Assembly (NCBI RefSeq): GCF_001942495.1
Contig: NZ_MKZS01000001.1
Location: forward strand, 6,364,614-6,398,947
Reading direction: 5' to 3'
Source of the DNA: Moorena bouillonii PNG
Lineage (GTDB): Bacteria; Cyanobacteriota; Cyanobacteriia; Cyanobacteriales; Coleofasciculaceae
DNA length: 34,334 nt
Shown here: piece after piece, positions 23,983 to 31,941 of the stretch
How positions within the stretch are numbered: the first letter of the stretch is position 1
How the letters are laid out: each line of letters begins with the position of its first letter
Translations under genes and position numbers: made by a program
The notes under the pieces: model-generated
The model's input: the letters and a program-made list of their open reading frames with translations, nothing else
Told to the model about the DNA's origin: nothing
Databases searched by the model: none

Positions 23983-24663
23983 ATGATTATTCTAGAGTTC
24001 AAAGCCTACGGCAAACGAAACCAATATTTAGCTATAGATGAAGCGCTCAGGACAGTAAAATTTATTCGCAATAGTTGCATCCGTTATTGGATGGACAATA
24101 AAGGAGTGAATAAATTTGACTTGAACAAATATAGTAAGATTTTAGCTAAACAGTTTCCGTTTGCAAATCAGTTAAACTCTACTGCTCGTCAGTCTAGTGC
24201 TGAAAGAGCATGGTCATCAATCGCCCGTTTTTATGAAAATTGTCAAAAAAAGGTACCTGGCAAGAAGGGTTTCCCAAAGTTTCAAAAACATTGCCGCTCG
24301 GTCGAATACAAGCAGTCTGGCTGGAAGTTGTCTCCAGACAAAAAATGGATCGTATTCAGCGACAAGAAAGGAATCGGAAAACTCAAGCTCAAGGGTACAT
24401 GGGACTTGTGGAGATTTGACAAGAAGCAAATCAAGAGGGTTAGGATAGTTCGTCGAGCTGATGGATACTATGTTCAATTCTGCATCCAGGCTGATAATAA
24501 TGAACAGTTAAAACCTGCTGATGCAACTATTGGCTTAGATGTTGGACTGAAGGATTTTTATACTGACTCTAAGGGAAATACTGAACCTAACCCTAGATTT
24601 TATCGAACGGGAGAGAAGAGACTGAAGTTTTATCAGCGACGAGTATCCCGAAAAAAGAAAGGC

Positions 24664-24690
24664 AAGGCCGTAGGCCACGCTTCGCGAACA
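24664..24690. repeat. GC-rich module, in frame, inside tnpB pseudogene
   Basis: 27 bases encoding KAVGHASRT between the conserved SRKKKG and ANRRKA motifs. Reverse complement contains GTTCGCGAAGCGTGG followed by CCTACGGCC, the same layout as the other modules. Confidence 0.7.
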
Positions 24691-24814
24691 GCCAATCGTC
24701 GAAAAGCCATTAATAGACTAGGCAGGACTCACCTCAAAATAAGTAGGCGGCGTGAAGAGCACGCTAAGAGACTAGCGCGCTGCGTAATCCGGTCTAACGA
24801 TCTGGTTGCTTACG

Positions 24815-24836
24815 TTCGCGCAGCGTGCCGTAAGGC
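24815..24836. repeat. GC-rich module, frameshifting, inside tnpB pseudogene
   Basis: 22 bases (core TTCGCGCAGCGTGCC, then GTAAGGC) sit exactly between GCTTACG and AAGATTTGAGG, which rejoin into Ala-Tyr-Glu-Asp-Leu-Arg. Not a multiple of three, so it shifts the frame. Exact edges are ambiguous by a base or two. Confidence 0.8.
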
Positions 24837-25342
24837 AAGATTTGAGGATAAAAAATCTGGTCAAAAACCATTGTCTAGCTAAGTCTATTAATGACGCAGG
24901 TTGGTATCAATTTAGAAAATGGTTGGAGCATTTTGGTGATAAATTTGGTAGGGTAACTGTCGCAGTCAACCCTGCTTATACTAGCCAAAACTGTTCTAAT
25001 TGCGGCGAAGTGGTCAAAAAATCATTATCGACTCGAACCCACATCTGTAAGTGTGGATGTCAGTTAGACAGAGATCACAACGCCGCAATCAACATTCTTG
25101 AACGAGCTTTGAGTACGGTGGGGCACACCGGAACTCGGATCATAGATCCGAACGCTTGTGGAGAGGAGACCTCTACTGTTCTTGGTTCCGGCCTGGAATA
25201 GCAAGTCACCTCGTTGAAGCAAGAATCCCCGTTCTTATAGGAGGGGGAGTGTCAATTGGGTCGTCCCGGGCCAGACAATGATTCGTCTTAGTTGCGAAGC
25301 AATTGCTAGATATATCTATAAGGGATAACTTGAGATTTATCC

Positions 25343-25921
25343 ATGAATACCCTTCCGATCAACATTCCTCCTAGCCTCAGAGTTACTGACGAGCAGTTTG
25401 AACAACTTGCTGCTGCTAATCGAGACTTGCGCTTAGAACGTAGTGCTACAGGAAAATTAATTGTCATGCCACCCACTGGGGGGAATACTGGAAAACGCAA
25501 CATTGATATAGAAGGACAACTTTGGTTATGGAATCGCCAAAGCAAACTGGGGGTTACCTTTAACTCCTCTACTGCTTTTCGACTTCCCAATGGGGCAATT
25601 CGTTCTCCTGATGCAGCTTGGGTTAGTCAAAAACGATGGAATGCATTAACCCCTGAACAACAAGAAACTTTCCCACCCCTTTGTCCTGATTTTGTGCTGG
25701 AGTTGCGTTCAAAAAGTGACAATATGGAACCGTTACGTCAAAAAATGCAGGAGTATATTGATAATCAACTGCGTTTGGGTTGGTTAATTGACCCTAATCA
25801 TAAGACAGTTGAAATTTATCGAATTCATCAACCTGTAGAAGTCTTAAAATCTCGCAGAACATTATCCGGAGAAGATGTTTTGCCTGGCTTTGTCTTAGAC
25901 TTGGAATTTGTCTGGAATTAG
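25343..25921 (+). CDS. Uma2-family endonuclease-like protein
   Basis: 192 residues, full length for Uma2/DUF820. Conserved features are the RSATGKLIVMPPTGG strand pair, Asp in IRSPDAAWV, and PDFVLELRSKSD carrying the Glu/Lys-type catalytic region (Arg replaces the usual Lys after Glu-Leu). The C-terminal LGWLIDPNHKTVEIYR is typical. The family has a PD-(D/E)XK-like fold and is hugely expanded in cyanobacteria, with no agreed function. Start ATG at 25343. It is convergent with lpxB downstream and follows the tnpB element directly, as does the broken copy at the other tnpB element. Confidence 0.9.
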   Translation: MNTLPINIPPSLRVTDEQFEQLAAANRDLRLERSATGKLIVMPPTGGNTGKRNIDIEGQLWLWNRQSKLGVTFNSSTAFRLPNGAIRSPDAAWVSQKRWNALTPEQQETFPPLCPDFVLELRSKSDNMEPLRQKMQEYIDNQLRLGWLIDPNHKTVEIYRIHQPVEVLKSRRTLSGEDVLPGFVLDLEFVWN

Positions 25922-25977
25922 CAGGATTTTAAGCATTCATCTATTACCAATCATCACATTAGGCTTTGACCACCCTA

Positions 25978-26008
25978 AGCTAAAACCCATTTTACATGCG
26001 TTTTAGCT
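25978..26008. terminator. Possible bidirectional terminator between uma2 and lpxB
   Basis: Perfect 9-bp inverted repeat AGCTAAAAC / GTTTTAGCT with a 13-base loop, overlapping the lpxB stop codon (26003-26005) and 57 bases after the Uma2 stop. It sits between two convergent genes. There is no long T-tract, so termination strength is uncertain. Confidence 0.4.
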
Positions 26009-27235
26009 CATTAGCTGGAAAATTTCCTTAGCAGCGCGATCGCATACGCCCACTTCACCCAATAACTGGCGCATTTCCTGATAATTTTTCAGAGTTTGCT
26101 GACGCCGTTCTTGATTAAAAAGGAGTTCTAAGGATTCCTGGACAATATTCTCTGGAGTGGCTTGCTCTTGTAACAACTCCGGCACAATGGAACGCATTAC
26201 TACTAAGTTAGGGGGAGACATGAAGGGAATCGAAAACTTCAAGAAGGTGCGAGCAAGCCAGTAGGTAAAGGGATTAACTCGGTAGAAAACCACCTGAGGC
26301 ACATCTAGTAGTGCTAGTTCCAAATTCACTGTACCTGACTTGGTAATGGCTAAATCAGCAGCAGCCAAGATTTCCTTAGTTTGACCAGCTACCACCTTAG
26401 CCTGTAAACCATAGCGCTTTACTGCTTCTTCAATGGGATGGCGATAGGCTTCTAAGGATAGGGGAATCCAAAATAGTGGTGAATCAGCTTGACTTTCCCT
26501 TAACCCTTCACCCTTTGACTGGCTAAGCTGGCCGGTTTGCTTAGTATCCAACAATTGTGACTGTAGCTGCTTGGCGGCTTCGAAGACTACAGGCATGAGA
26601 TACTTAATTTCTTGTTGTCTAGAGGCAGGTAAAAGTGCGATCGCAGTTTGTTCTGGAGCTATGCCTAAGGTAGCACGAGCCTCCTCCCGGCTTGGGCTAG
26701 ATTCCATCCGATCTACCAGGGGATGACCTACCCAACTAACTGAAGCTCCCTTTTCCACAAAGTAACGGGCTTCTTCTGGGAAAATTGCCAACATTCTATC
26801 AGTCATCTCCACAATCATCCTGGTGTTGCGCTTAGAGATAGACCAAACCCACTCTTGGGGAGCAATATAATAAACTACCGGTACTTGCGGTAGTTCACGC
26901 TTGAGAAAACTACCAATACTCAAATTGGGTCCCATGTAGTCAATTAGCACCACTAGGTCAGGGGGCTGCTGCTGGAGATACTGTTTGGCACGACCTTGGA
27001 CTTTCAGGGTAGGCAGCACAAAGGGTAGAGATTCCAGAATTCCTACAGAACCAATACTGGTGGTATTACCCAACAGCTTCGCACCAGCTTGGGCCATTTG
27101 ATCACCGCCTAGAGCAACAATCTCTAACTCTAAGCCAGCTCCTGTTCCCTGACGTTTCAATGCTTCAATCAGTAGAGCCCCTTGTAAATCACCAGATACC
27201 TCGCCAGTACTGATAAAGATGGTTTTGAGAGTCAT
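26003..27235 (-). CDS. lpxB: Lipid-A-disaccharide synthase
   Basis: 410 residues from ATG at 27235, giving MTLKTIFISTGEVSGD, the conserved LpxB start; 26 more in-frame upstream codons are not conserved-looking. Contains VLIDYMGPNLSIG, VVYYIAPQEWVWS, LLPASRQQEIKYLMP and ITKSGTVNLELALLDVPQVVFYRVNP, all family signatures. LpxB joins UDP-2,3-diacylglucosamine to lipid X to form the lipid A disaccharide at the inner membrane. A variable, repeat-like segment lies around residues 217-246. It belongs with lpxA, fabZ, lpxC and bamA upstream, but here it is cut off from lpxA by 1.8 kb holding an opposite-strand RTX gene, so it presumably has its own promoter. Confidence 0.95.
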   Translation of the reverse strand: MTLKTIFISTGEVSGDLQGALLIEALKRQGTGAGLELEIVALGGDQMAQAGAKLLGNTTSIGSVGILESLPFVLPTLKVQGRAKQYLQQQPPDLVVLIDYMGPNLSIGSFLKRELPQVPVVYYIAPQEWVWSISKRNTRMIVEMTDRMLAIFPEEARYFVEKGASVSWVGHPLVDRMESSPSREEARATLGIAPEQTAIALLPASRQQEIKYLMPVVFEAAKQLQSQLLDTKQTGQLSQSKGEGLRESQADSPLFWIPLSLEAYRHPIEEAVKRYGLQAKVVAGQTKEILAAADLAITKSGTVNLELALLDVPQVVFYRVNPFTYWLARTFLKFSIPFMSPPNLVVMRSIVPELLQEQATPENIVQESLELLFNQERRQQTLKNYQEMRQLLGEVGVCDRAAKEIFQLMS

Positions 27236-27383
27236 GGTTAATGGATCGATAGGGATTAGGAAAATAGGGGAGTAGACAGTAACCAAATCTAAATTACCTG
27301 ACCACTGAAACATGGTATCAGTGCCCGGCTAGGGTAAACTGTCACACATTTAAATTGTGAATAAATTGTGAATAGGGGCGCTT

Positions 27384-27466
27384 TGGGGAGATGGGGAGAT
27401 GGGGAGATGAGGAGATGGGGAGATGAGGAGATGAGGAGATGGGGAGATGAGGAGATGGGGAGATGG
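27384..27466. repeat. Octamer tract (ggggagat/gaggagat)n
   Basis: About ten copies of GGGGAGAT and GAGGAGAT; period is 8, unlike the heptamers elsewhere in the window. Confidence 0.9.
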
Positions 27467-27495
27467 TATACCGGCTTTTGCACAAGTGGATTGAC

Positions 27496-27517
27496 CGTAG
27501 GTCACGCTACGGGAACG
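27496..27517. repeat. GC-rich dispersed module
   Basis: Reverse complement reads CGTTCCCGTAGCGTGACCTACGG, matching the GTTCGCGTAGCGTG-plus-palindrome pattern of the other copies. Intergenic. Confidence 0.6.
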
Positions 27518-27534
27518 GACATTTAAATCCATAT

Positions 27535-27700
27535 TATAGCGTTTTTAGGACTCATGAGGTACAGACTTCTTTGACGTTGATTCCCTGTTTTAATCCAGCG
27601 CATCCCTATTCCCTCTTATCTCTTCCCTGTTCCCTGTTCCCTGTTCCCTGTTCCCTAAAATCTAGAAATTGTGTACCTCACAAGTCGTAGAATTGCTATA
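27535..27700. mobile_element. MITE-like element, 166 bp, with both ends intact
   Basis: Left end TATAGC (27535-27540) with TGAGGTAC at 27555-27562. Right end GTACCTCA (27673-27680) with GCTATA at 27695-27700. Both ends show the same 22-base offset. The interior holds a (ttccctg)n heptamer tract at 27622-27656. No coding capacity. This is the best-preserved copy in the window. Confidence 0.7.
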
Positions 27701-27948
27701 GCTTAATCACTAATTATGTAAATTTTTTATACTTAAGTATTTTCTTTTAAAAGATAATTTTTACAATCTTATGGGTTTTTAAAACCTTAAGCTAAACTTC
27801 ATAAAAACTAGTCATTTAATTCATCCAATTTTCATATTTGTGAAAGCAAAATAAAAACAAATGAATGAAAAAATACGTGATTTTACTTAATTAGCGCAAG
27901 CTAAAATCACAATTTTTATACTATAGGGTGCAATTAAAAAGTATTTTT

Positions 27949-27954
27949 GAGGAG
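27949..27954 (+). promoter_or_regulatory. Ribosome-binding site of the RTX gene
   Basis: GAGGAG eight bases before the ATG at 27963; one of the strongest Shine-Dalgarno matches in the window, and it fixes the start. Confidence 0.8.
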
Positions 27955-27962
27955 AAATAAAC

Positions 27963-28925
27963 ATGTCTACTAATTCCACTAACACAATAGTTTTGACTTT
28001 CGATGAACTGCCCTTTCAACCCGTTGATGATCTGAGTTTCATGGGGGTGACATTTGATTTCAAAGTAGATGGGGTAGATTCAACGGATGCCAATTATGCT
28101 GACGTCGGTCCAGGCTCAATTTTCTTTGTACAGGATCCGAGTTTGGAAGGTGATGCCGCCGGAATCCTAACCCTTGACTTTGATGCACCGGTTTCCGAGC
28201 TTGAGTTTGGGGTGGCGCTGAGTACCTTTGGTACTCTCACACCTGGTTTTACAGTGGAACTGTTTGATGGCTCTACATTGGTAGATGAGATCGAAGTTGA
28301 TACTAGTTCACTGCCAATCTTTACCGAGGGTCTGTTCTCCTTTTCTGATAGAGATACACCAATAGACCGGGTTGTGATCGATTTTGATGATGCCGCTGCT
28401 TTCCGCTTCGCCCTTGACAACCTTAGCTTCGAGGAAGCTGGTGTTACCCTAATCGGTACTTCCAACAATGACATCCTCGAAGGTGGCGGAGGTGACGATA
28501 TTATCAAAGGGCTTAACAGTAAAGATCTTCTTATAGGACTTGCTGGAGAAGACTACCTCGACGGTGGTGACGGTGACGATAAACTGTTTGGAGGGGACGG
28601 TCATGACACCCTCAAAGGTGGCAATGGTCAGGATACCCTCGAAGGCGGAGATGATGACGATACCCTGATCGGTGGCCCAGGAGATGACATTTTAACTGGT
28701 GGCAGTGGGCAAGATACCTTTGTCTTGTCAACAGTAGGCAAACTCACCATCACTGACTTTACCGATGGCGAAGATATGTTGAAGTTAGATGGTCTGACCT
28801 TTGGCCAGATTTCGATTGTTGGACAAAATGACGATACCTTAATCAACACCATCAATAATCAACCATTAGCTGTCTTGACTGGTGTAGATTCTGGTGATAT
28901 CACAAACGCAGATTTTGTGTTTTAA
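27963..28925 (+). CDS. RTX-type calcium-binding repeat protein
   Basis: 320 acidic residues. Residues 1-160 form a beta-rich, lectin- or adhesin-like domain (LTFDELPFQPVDDLSFMGVTF...), with ALDNLSFEEA at its end as in bacterial exported sandwich domains. From about 164 there are roughly ten nonapeptide repeats of the form GGxGxDxLx (e.g. GGDGDDKLFGGDGHDTLKGG), which bind calcium in a parallel beta-roll. The last 60 residues resemble the C-terminal tail of such proteins. There is no N-terminal signal peptide, consistent with type I secretion by a C-terminal signal; no transporter genes are nearby. It lies on the plus strand between lpxA and lpxB, breaking a normally co-directional cluster. Confidence 0.85.
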   Translation: MSTNSTNTIVLTFDELPFQPVDDLSFMGVTFDFKVDGVDSTDANYADVGPGSIFFVQDPSLEGDAAGILTLDFDAPVSELEFGVALSTFGTLTPGFTVELFDGSTLVDEIEVDTSSLPIFTEGLFSFSDRDTPIDRVVIDFDDAAAFRFALDNLSFEEAGVTLIGTSNNDILEGGGGDDIIKGLNSKDLLIGLAGEDYLDGGDGDDKLFGGDGHDTLKGGNGQDTLEGGDDDDTLIGGPGDDILTGGSGQDTFVLSTVGKLTITDFTDGEDMLKLDGLTFGQISIVGQNDDTLINTINNQPLAVLTGVDSGDITNADFVF

Positions 28926-28966
28926 TCTCCTGTTTTCTTAATTGAGAATCCCTAAAATCGGCTAGG

Positions 28967-29026
28967 AAAGGGTAAAGGTTAAAGGTAAAAGTAATTTGAA
29001 ATAAACCTTAAAAACCTTTACCCTTT
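28967..29026. terminator. Bidirectional terminator-like hairpin between RTX gene and lpxA
   Basis: Perfect 14-bp inverted repeat AAAGGGTAAAGGTT / AACCTTTACCCTTT with a 32-base loop. It sits between two convergent genes, immediately after the lpxA stop and 41 bases past the RTX stop. Arms end in short T or A runs in either direction. Confidence 0.6.
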
Positions 29027-29845
29027 TCACCGACGACCAGGAATTAAACCCCGACGTCCTTCCATTAGAGACAACTGCAAAAACTGATGCAGGTGCTCAA
29101 CATGGGGGTTATCTGGTGGCAATTCCAGAGTTTGGAGGGCTTGAGTGAACGGTTCTCCTGAAAGATAGAGCTTCCGGAAGACATTTTTTAGCTGTCTAAT
29201 CTCACCAGTTGTCAGTCCAGCCCGTTTAAGACCGATTAAGTTAAGCGATCGCACTCGGGATGGATTCCCCTCAACTAGCATATAGGGTGGAACATCCCGG
29301 TCAATGCGACTCATCCCACCCACCATAGCTAGACGTCCAATGTGGACAAATTGATGAATCCCCAACACCCCACTAATTCTCACCTGGGACTCAATATAAA
29401 CATGACCCGCTATAGCAGTGCCATTAGCGATAATTACAGAATCTTCAATCACGCAATTGTGAGCAACATGACTATAAGCCATTAGCATATTGCCATTGCC
29501 AATTACGGTTGCTTCTCCGGCTCCGGTGGCTCGGTTAATGGTGACGTACTCTCGAATTAGATTATTATCACCAATTCTCACCCAGCTAGGAGCACCATCA
29601 TACTTAAGGTCTTGGGGTTCCGAACCCAGTACTGCTCCTGGAAAGATTTTATTCCTGGCTCCGATCTCCATCGGTCCAGAAAGAACCACATGGGCACCAA
29701 TGGTTGTTTCTGGGCCAACTTTCACATTATCTTCGATCACCGCGTAGGCACCAATCTGAACTGTCGGGTGTAGTTCAGCACCAGGATGGATAACAGCAGT
29801 AGGATGAATAAGTGTTGCCAATTTTCCAAACACCAAAGTGACCAA
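29027..29845 (-). CDS. lpxA: UDP-N-acetylglucosamine acyltransferase
   Basis: 272 residues. The N-terminal two-thirds is a hexapeptide-repeat left-handed beta-helix starting LIHPTAVIHPGAEL. The catalytic His is His126 in AYSHVAHNC. GIHQFVHIGRLAMVGGMS and the helical C-terminal domain complete the family pattern. LpxA transfers a 3-hydroxyacyl chain from ACP to UDP-GlcNAc, the first step of lipid A synthesis. It is downstream of fabZ in the same direction, but 422 bases of heptamer repeat lie between them. Confidence 0.95.
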   Translation of the reverse strand: MVTLVFGKLATLIHPTAVIHPGAELHPTVQIGAYAVIEDNVKVGPETTIGAHVVLSGPMEIGARNKIFPGAVLGSEPQDLKYDGAPSWVRIGDNNLIREYVTINRATGAGEATVIGNGNMLMAYSHVAHNCVIEDSVIIANGTAIAGHVYIESQVRISGVLGIHQFVHIGRLAMVGGMSRIDRDVPPYMLVEGNPSRVRSLNLIGLKRAGLTTGEIRQLKNVFRKLYLSGEPFTQALQTLELPPDNPHVEHLHQFLQLSLMEGRRGLIPGRR

Positions 29846-29862
29846 TGACTAACAATACTGGC

Positions 29863-30008
29863 AGGTTGCAGGTTGCAGGTTGCAGGTTGCAGGTTGCAGG
29901 TTGCAGCTTTAAGGTTGCAGGTTGCAGGTTGCAGGTTGCAGGTTGCAGGTTAAAGGTTAAAGGTTGCAGGTTGCAGCTTTAAGGTTGCAGGTTGAAAGAT
30001 TAAGGTTG
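29863..30008. repeat. STRR tract (ggttgca)n
   Basis: About 15 GGTTGCA units interrupted by GCTTTAA and GGTTAAA variants. Possibly variable in copy number between strains. Confidence 0.9.
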
Positions 30009-30163
30009 ACTGTTGCCGGTTTAAGGGTTAATGTTTAGTGTTCCAGGTTTTAGTGCTAAAATAGAACATTAACGTTTAACCTCCAAAGCCAAGTATTTCA
30101 ACAAAATAACCTACCCTGAACCGAAGGCCAAAGGCAAACAACTAAATAAACAACTAAATAACT

Positions 30164-30190
30164 TATGCGCTACGCGCACGCTACGCGAAC
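30164..30190. repeat. GC-rich dispersed module
   Basis: Reverse complement begins GTTCGCGTAGCGTGCGCG and ends TAGCGCAT: the shared core plus a short palindromic arm. Intergenic. Confidence 0.65.
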
Positions 30191-30267
30191 AACCAAATAA
30201 CCTATCCTAAACCGAGGGGCAAAGGTGAACAACCCAATAACTTTCCTTTGCTCTTACTAATTATGTT

Positions 30268-30780
30268 TTAATCCACTATAGAAAACATAAGTTCGCCTTC
30301 TGCTGCTTTCTTACCATCAACAGTTGCAACTGAGTGCATCTTACCAAAACGACGGCGCTTGATGGACAACAGTTCCGCAGTCATCACCAGTTGATCTCCT
30401 GGCACTACGGGACGCCGAAAACGAACTTTGTCAATCCCTGCAAATACGAATAATCCATCAGGACTATCGGGAATTTGGGTTAATACAATCCCCCCAACCT
30501 GAGCCATAGCTTCGACTATCATCACCCCAGGCATCAACGGTCTTCCAGGAAAATGTCCTTGAAAAAAAGGTTCGTTGAAGGTAACATTCTTGATACCTAC
30601 AGCTCGTTTACCTGGAACATAGTCAATAATCCGATCAACTAATGCGAAAGGATACCGATGGGGGAGTAGTTTATGAATGTCTTCGACGGTTAGAACTGTT
30701 TTAGTCGATGAGTCATCATTGAGCTCCTGGGTACTTCCGGTAGAGTTATTTGGCGTGTTAACATCAGTCAGTGTGGACAT
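30268..30780 (-). CDS. fabZ: 3-hydroxyacyl-ACP dehydratase
   Basis: 170 residues. The hot-dog fold active site is present: His76 in [11 protein letters not shown] and Glu90 in [24 protein letters not shown] is the other hallmark. The first 28 residues are a polar Asn/Ser/Thr-rich extension. FabZ dehydrates 3-hydroxyacyl-ACP in fatty acid elongation and competes with LpxA for the same substrate, which explains its usual place in this cluster. It begins 18 bases after lpxC ends. Confidence 0.95.
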   Translation of the reverse strand: MSTLTDVNTPNNSTGSTQELNDDSSTKTVLTVEDIHKLLPHRYPFALVDRIIDYVPGKRAVGIKNVTFNEPFFQGHFPGRPLMPGVMIVEAMAQVGGIVLTQIPDSPDGLFVFAGIDKVRFRRPVVPGDQLVMTAELLSIKRRRFGKMHSVATVDGKKAAEGELMFSIVD

Positions 30781-30798
30781 AAGCGTACTTTAATATAA

Positions 30799-31797
30799 TT
30801 ACAGATTGCAGGTTTGTTTACTAATTTTTAAAGGTTCAACCTTCTTTGTATTTAACTTGCAACCCATGCGTTCAGCCAGCTTTTTGGCAAGTTGGACATG
30901 GAGATGGTGGCTAGCTTTATAGGCCAGGATGTGAGCGACAGGAAAACGTCCTAATAAACTCAAATCCCCTACTAAGTCTAAAAGTTTATGACGCACTGGC
31001 TCATTTGAAAATCGTAAGGGGGGATTAACCCATCCCTGTTGACCACAAACCAGAGCATTGTCCAAGCTACCACCTTTAATTAAACCGCGATCGCGCAGCT
31101 GGTCAATTTGATCAGCCAAGCCAAAGGTACGAGCTGGTGCGATCGCATCGGCAAAATTGTCCTGTTCTGGAGTCCAACTATACCATTGTTTACCAATAGC
31201 TGGTAACGCAAAGTCAATGCCATAGGTCAATCGAGTTTTGGGTGCTGGTAGAGCCGTTACAAAGGCATCTCCGTGATAAACCGAGACTGGCTCGTTTAAT
31301 ACAAAAGGAATAGGTGTTCTTCCTGAGGCAGTTAGGAGGTGAGGGGGTGTTAGGGTACCTCGAACTTGTCCGGGGGTAAAACTATCGTATGGTTTACCGT
31401 CGATGCCTTGAACCCCTGCTGCTACTAATCCCACCTCCTGGATAGCTTCCAGCCAAACCTTCGCCGAACCATCTAAAAGAGGCACTTCTGGACCATCAAT
31501 CTCAATTTGAGCATTATCCACACCACTACCAGCCAGTGCAGCTAAAAGGTGTTCCACCGTACGAACGGTAGCGTTTCCATACTGGGTTGATGTGGAGAGT
31601 TCCGTAGACAGTGTGGTACCTGAAACTGCATCTATGTTTGCTGGAATAACCGGTTTACCTGGTAGGTCAACCCGCACAAAATATCGCCCAACTCCCGCAG
31701 CTGCTGGTAGTACCCTTACGTAGGTTGAAATACCGCTGTGCAGTCCGACACCAGAGCGTTCAAACATACCAGCCAAGGTGTAATATACTGAAGACAT
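30799..31797 (-). CDS. lpxC: UDP-3-O-acyl-N-acetylglucosamine deacetylase
   Basis: 332 residues. Zinc and catalytic residues are visible: His83 in [11 protein letters not shown], His270 and Asp274 in [11 protein letters not shown], and the His-rich KASHHLH near 298. LpxC deacetylates UDP-3-O-acyl-GlcNAc, the committed step of lipid A synthesis. An insertion around residues 134-152 ([15 protein letters not shown]) is not a catalytic region. It is transcribed with fabZ just downstream. Upstream, 142 repeat-rich bases separate it from bamA. Confidence 0.95.
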   Translation of the reverse strand: MSSVYYTLAGMFERSGVGLHSGISTYVRVLPAAAGVGRYFVRVDLPGKPVIPANIDAVSGTTLSTELSTSTQYGNATVRTVEHLLAALAGSGVDNAQIEIDGPEVPLLDGSAKVWLEAIQEVGLVAAGVQGIDGKPYDSFTPGQVRGTLTPPHLLTASGRTPIPFVLNEPVSVYHGDAFVTALPAPKTRLTYGIDFALPAIGKQWYSWTPEQDNFADAIAPARTFGLADQIDQLRDRGLIKGGSLDNALVCGQQGWVNPPLRFSNEPVRHKLLDLVGDLSLLGRFPVAHILAYKASHHLHVQLAKKLAERMGCKLNTKKVEPLKISKQTCNL

Positions 31798-31828
31798 GTT
31801 TTTTGGTCAAGTTTCTATCAATAAATGC

Positions 31829-31941
31829 TGGAAAATTGAAAATTGAAAATTGAAATTAACCAATCACAAATCCCAATTAACAATTCACAATTAACCACTA
31901 ACAATTCACAATTAACCACTAACAATTCACAATTAACAATT
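31829..31941. repeat. AT-rich tandem repeats between bamA and lpxC
   Basis: Three GAAAATT heptamers, then about three copies of an AACAATTCACAATTAACCACT-like unit (period about 21, itself three heptamers). They reach the bamA stop codon. Confidence 0.85.

Larger units (their letters stand above)
23983..25201 (+). pseudogene. tnpB: tnpB, frameshifted by a 22-bp repeat insertion
   Basis: The first frame runs from ATG at 23983 (MIILEFKAYGK; the frame extends to GTG at 23968) and carries the first RuvC Asp in GLDVGLKDF. It goes out of frame at LVAY and stops at 24880-24882. The remainder continues in another frame as DLRIKNLVKN, a zinc ribbon (CSNC plus CKCGC) and [10 protein letters not shown] to 25201. 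Removing bases 24815-24836 restores LVAYEDLRIKNLV, the conserved second RuvC motif with its catalytic Glu, so a single 22-bp GC-rich insertion killed the gene. A further 27-bp GC-rich insertion at 24664-24690 is in frame. As it stands, no full-length nuclease can be made without frameshifting. Confidence 0.9.
23776..25254 (+). mobile_element. Second IS200/IS605-type tnpB element (dead)
   Basis: About 1.48 kb, from a left-end hairpin near 23776 to a right-end hairpin AATCCCC...GGGGGAG followed by TGTCAA near 25254. It encodes only a frameshifted tnpB of a different subfamily from the first element. Ends are approximate. No tnpA nearby. Confidence 0.65.
27236..27962. other. Repeat-filled intergenic region between lpxB and the RTX gene
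   Basis: Divergent promoter region of about 730 bases. It holds an 8-bp-period tract (27384-27466), a GC-rich module (27496-27517) and a MITE-like element (27535-27700). The rest, 27701-27962, is AT-rich with the RTX ribosome-binding site and a possible -10 TATACT at 27917-27922 but no clear -35. No gene supported. Confidence 0.6.
29846..30267. other. Repeat-filled gap between fabZ and lpxA
   Basis: Contains a long GGTTGCA heptamer tract (29863-30008), then two similar direct-repeat segments of the form CCGA-GGCAAAGG-AACAAC-AAATA (near 30120-30160 and 30210-30240), with a GC-rich module (30164-30190) between them. No gene. In compact relatives these two genes are usually close together. Confidence 0.7.

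Noticed and set aside
29863-30008. GGTTGCA tract considered as iterons of an origin or a regulatory array
   Set aside because: Same class of tract occurs at many intergenic sites with different sequences; no dnaA, rep gene or DnaA boxes nearby.
31860-31941. Possible small CRISPR-like array (repeated AACAATTCACAATTAACC unit)
   Set aside because: The units are contiguous with no unique spacers, AT-rich and heptamer-based; there are no cas genes. It is a tandem repeat.
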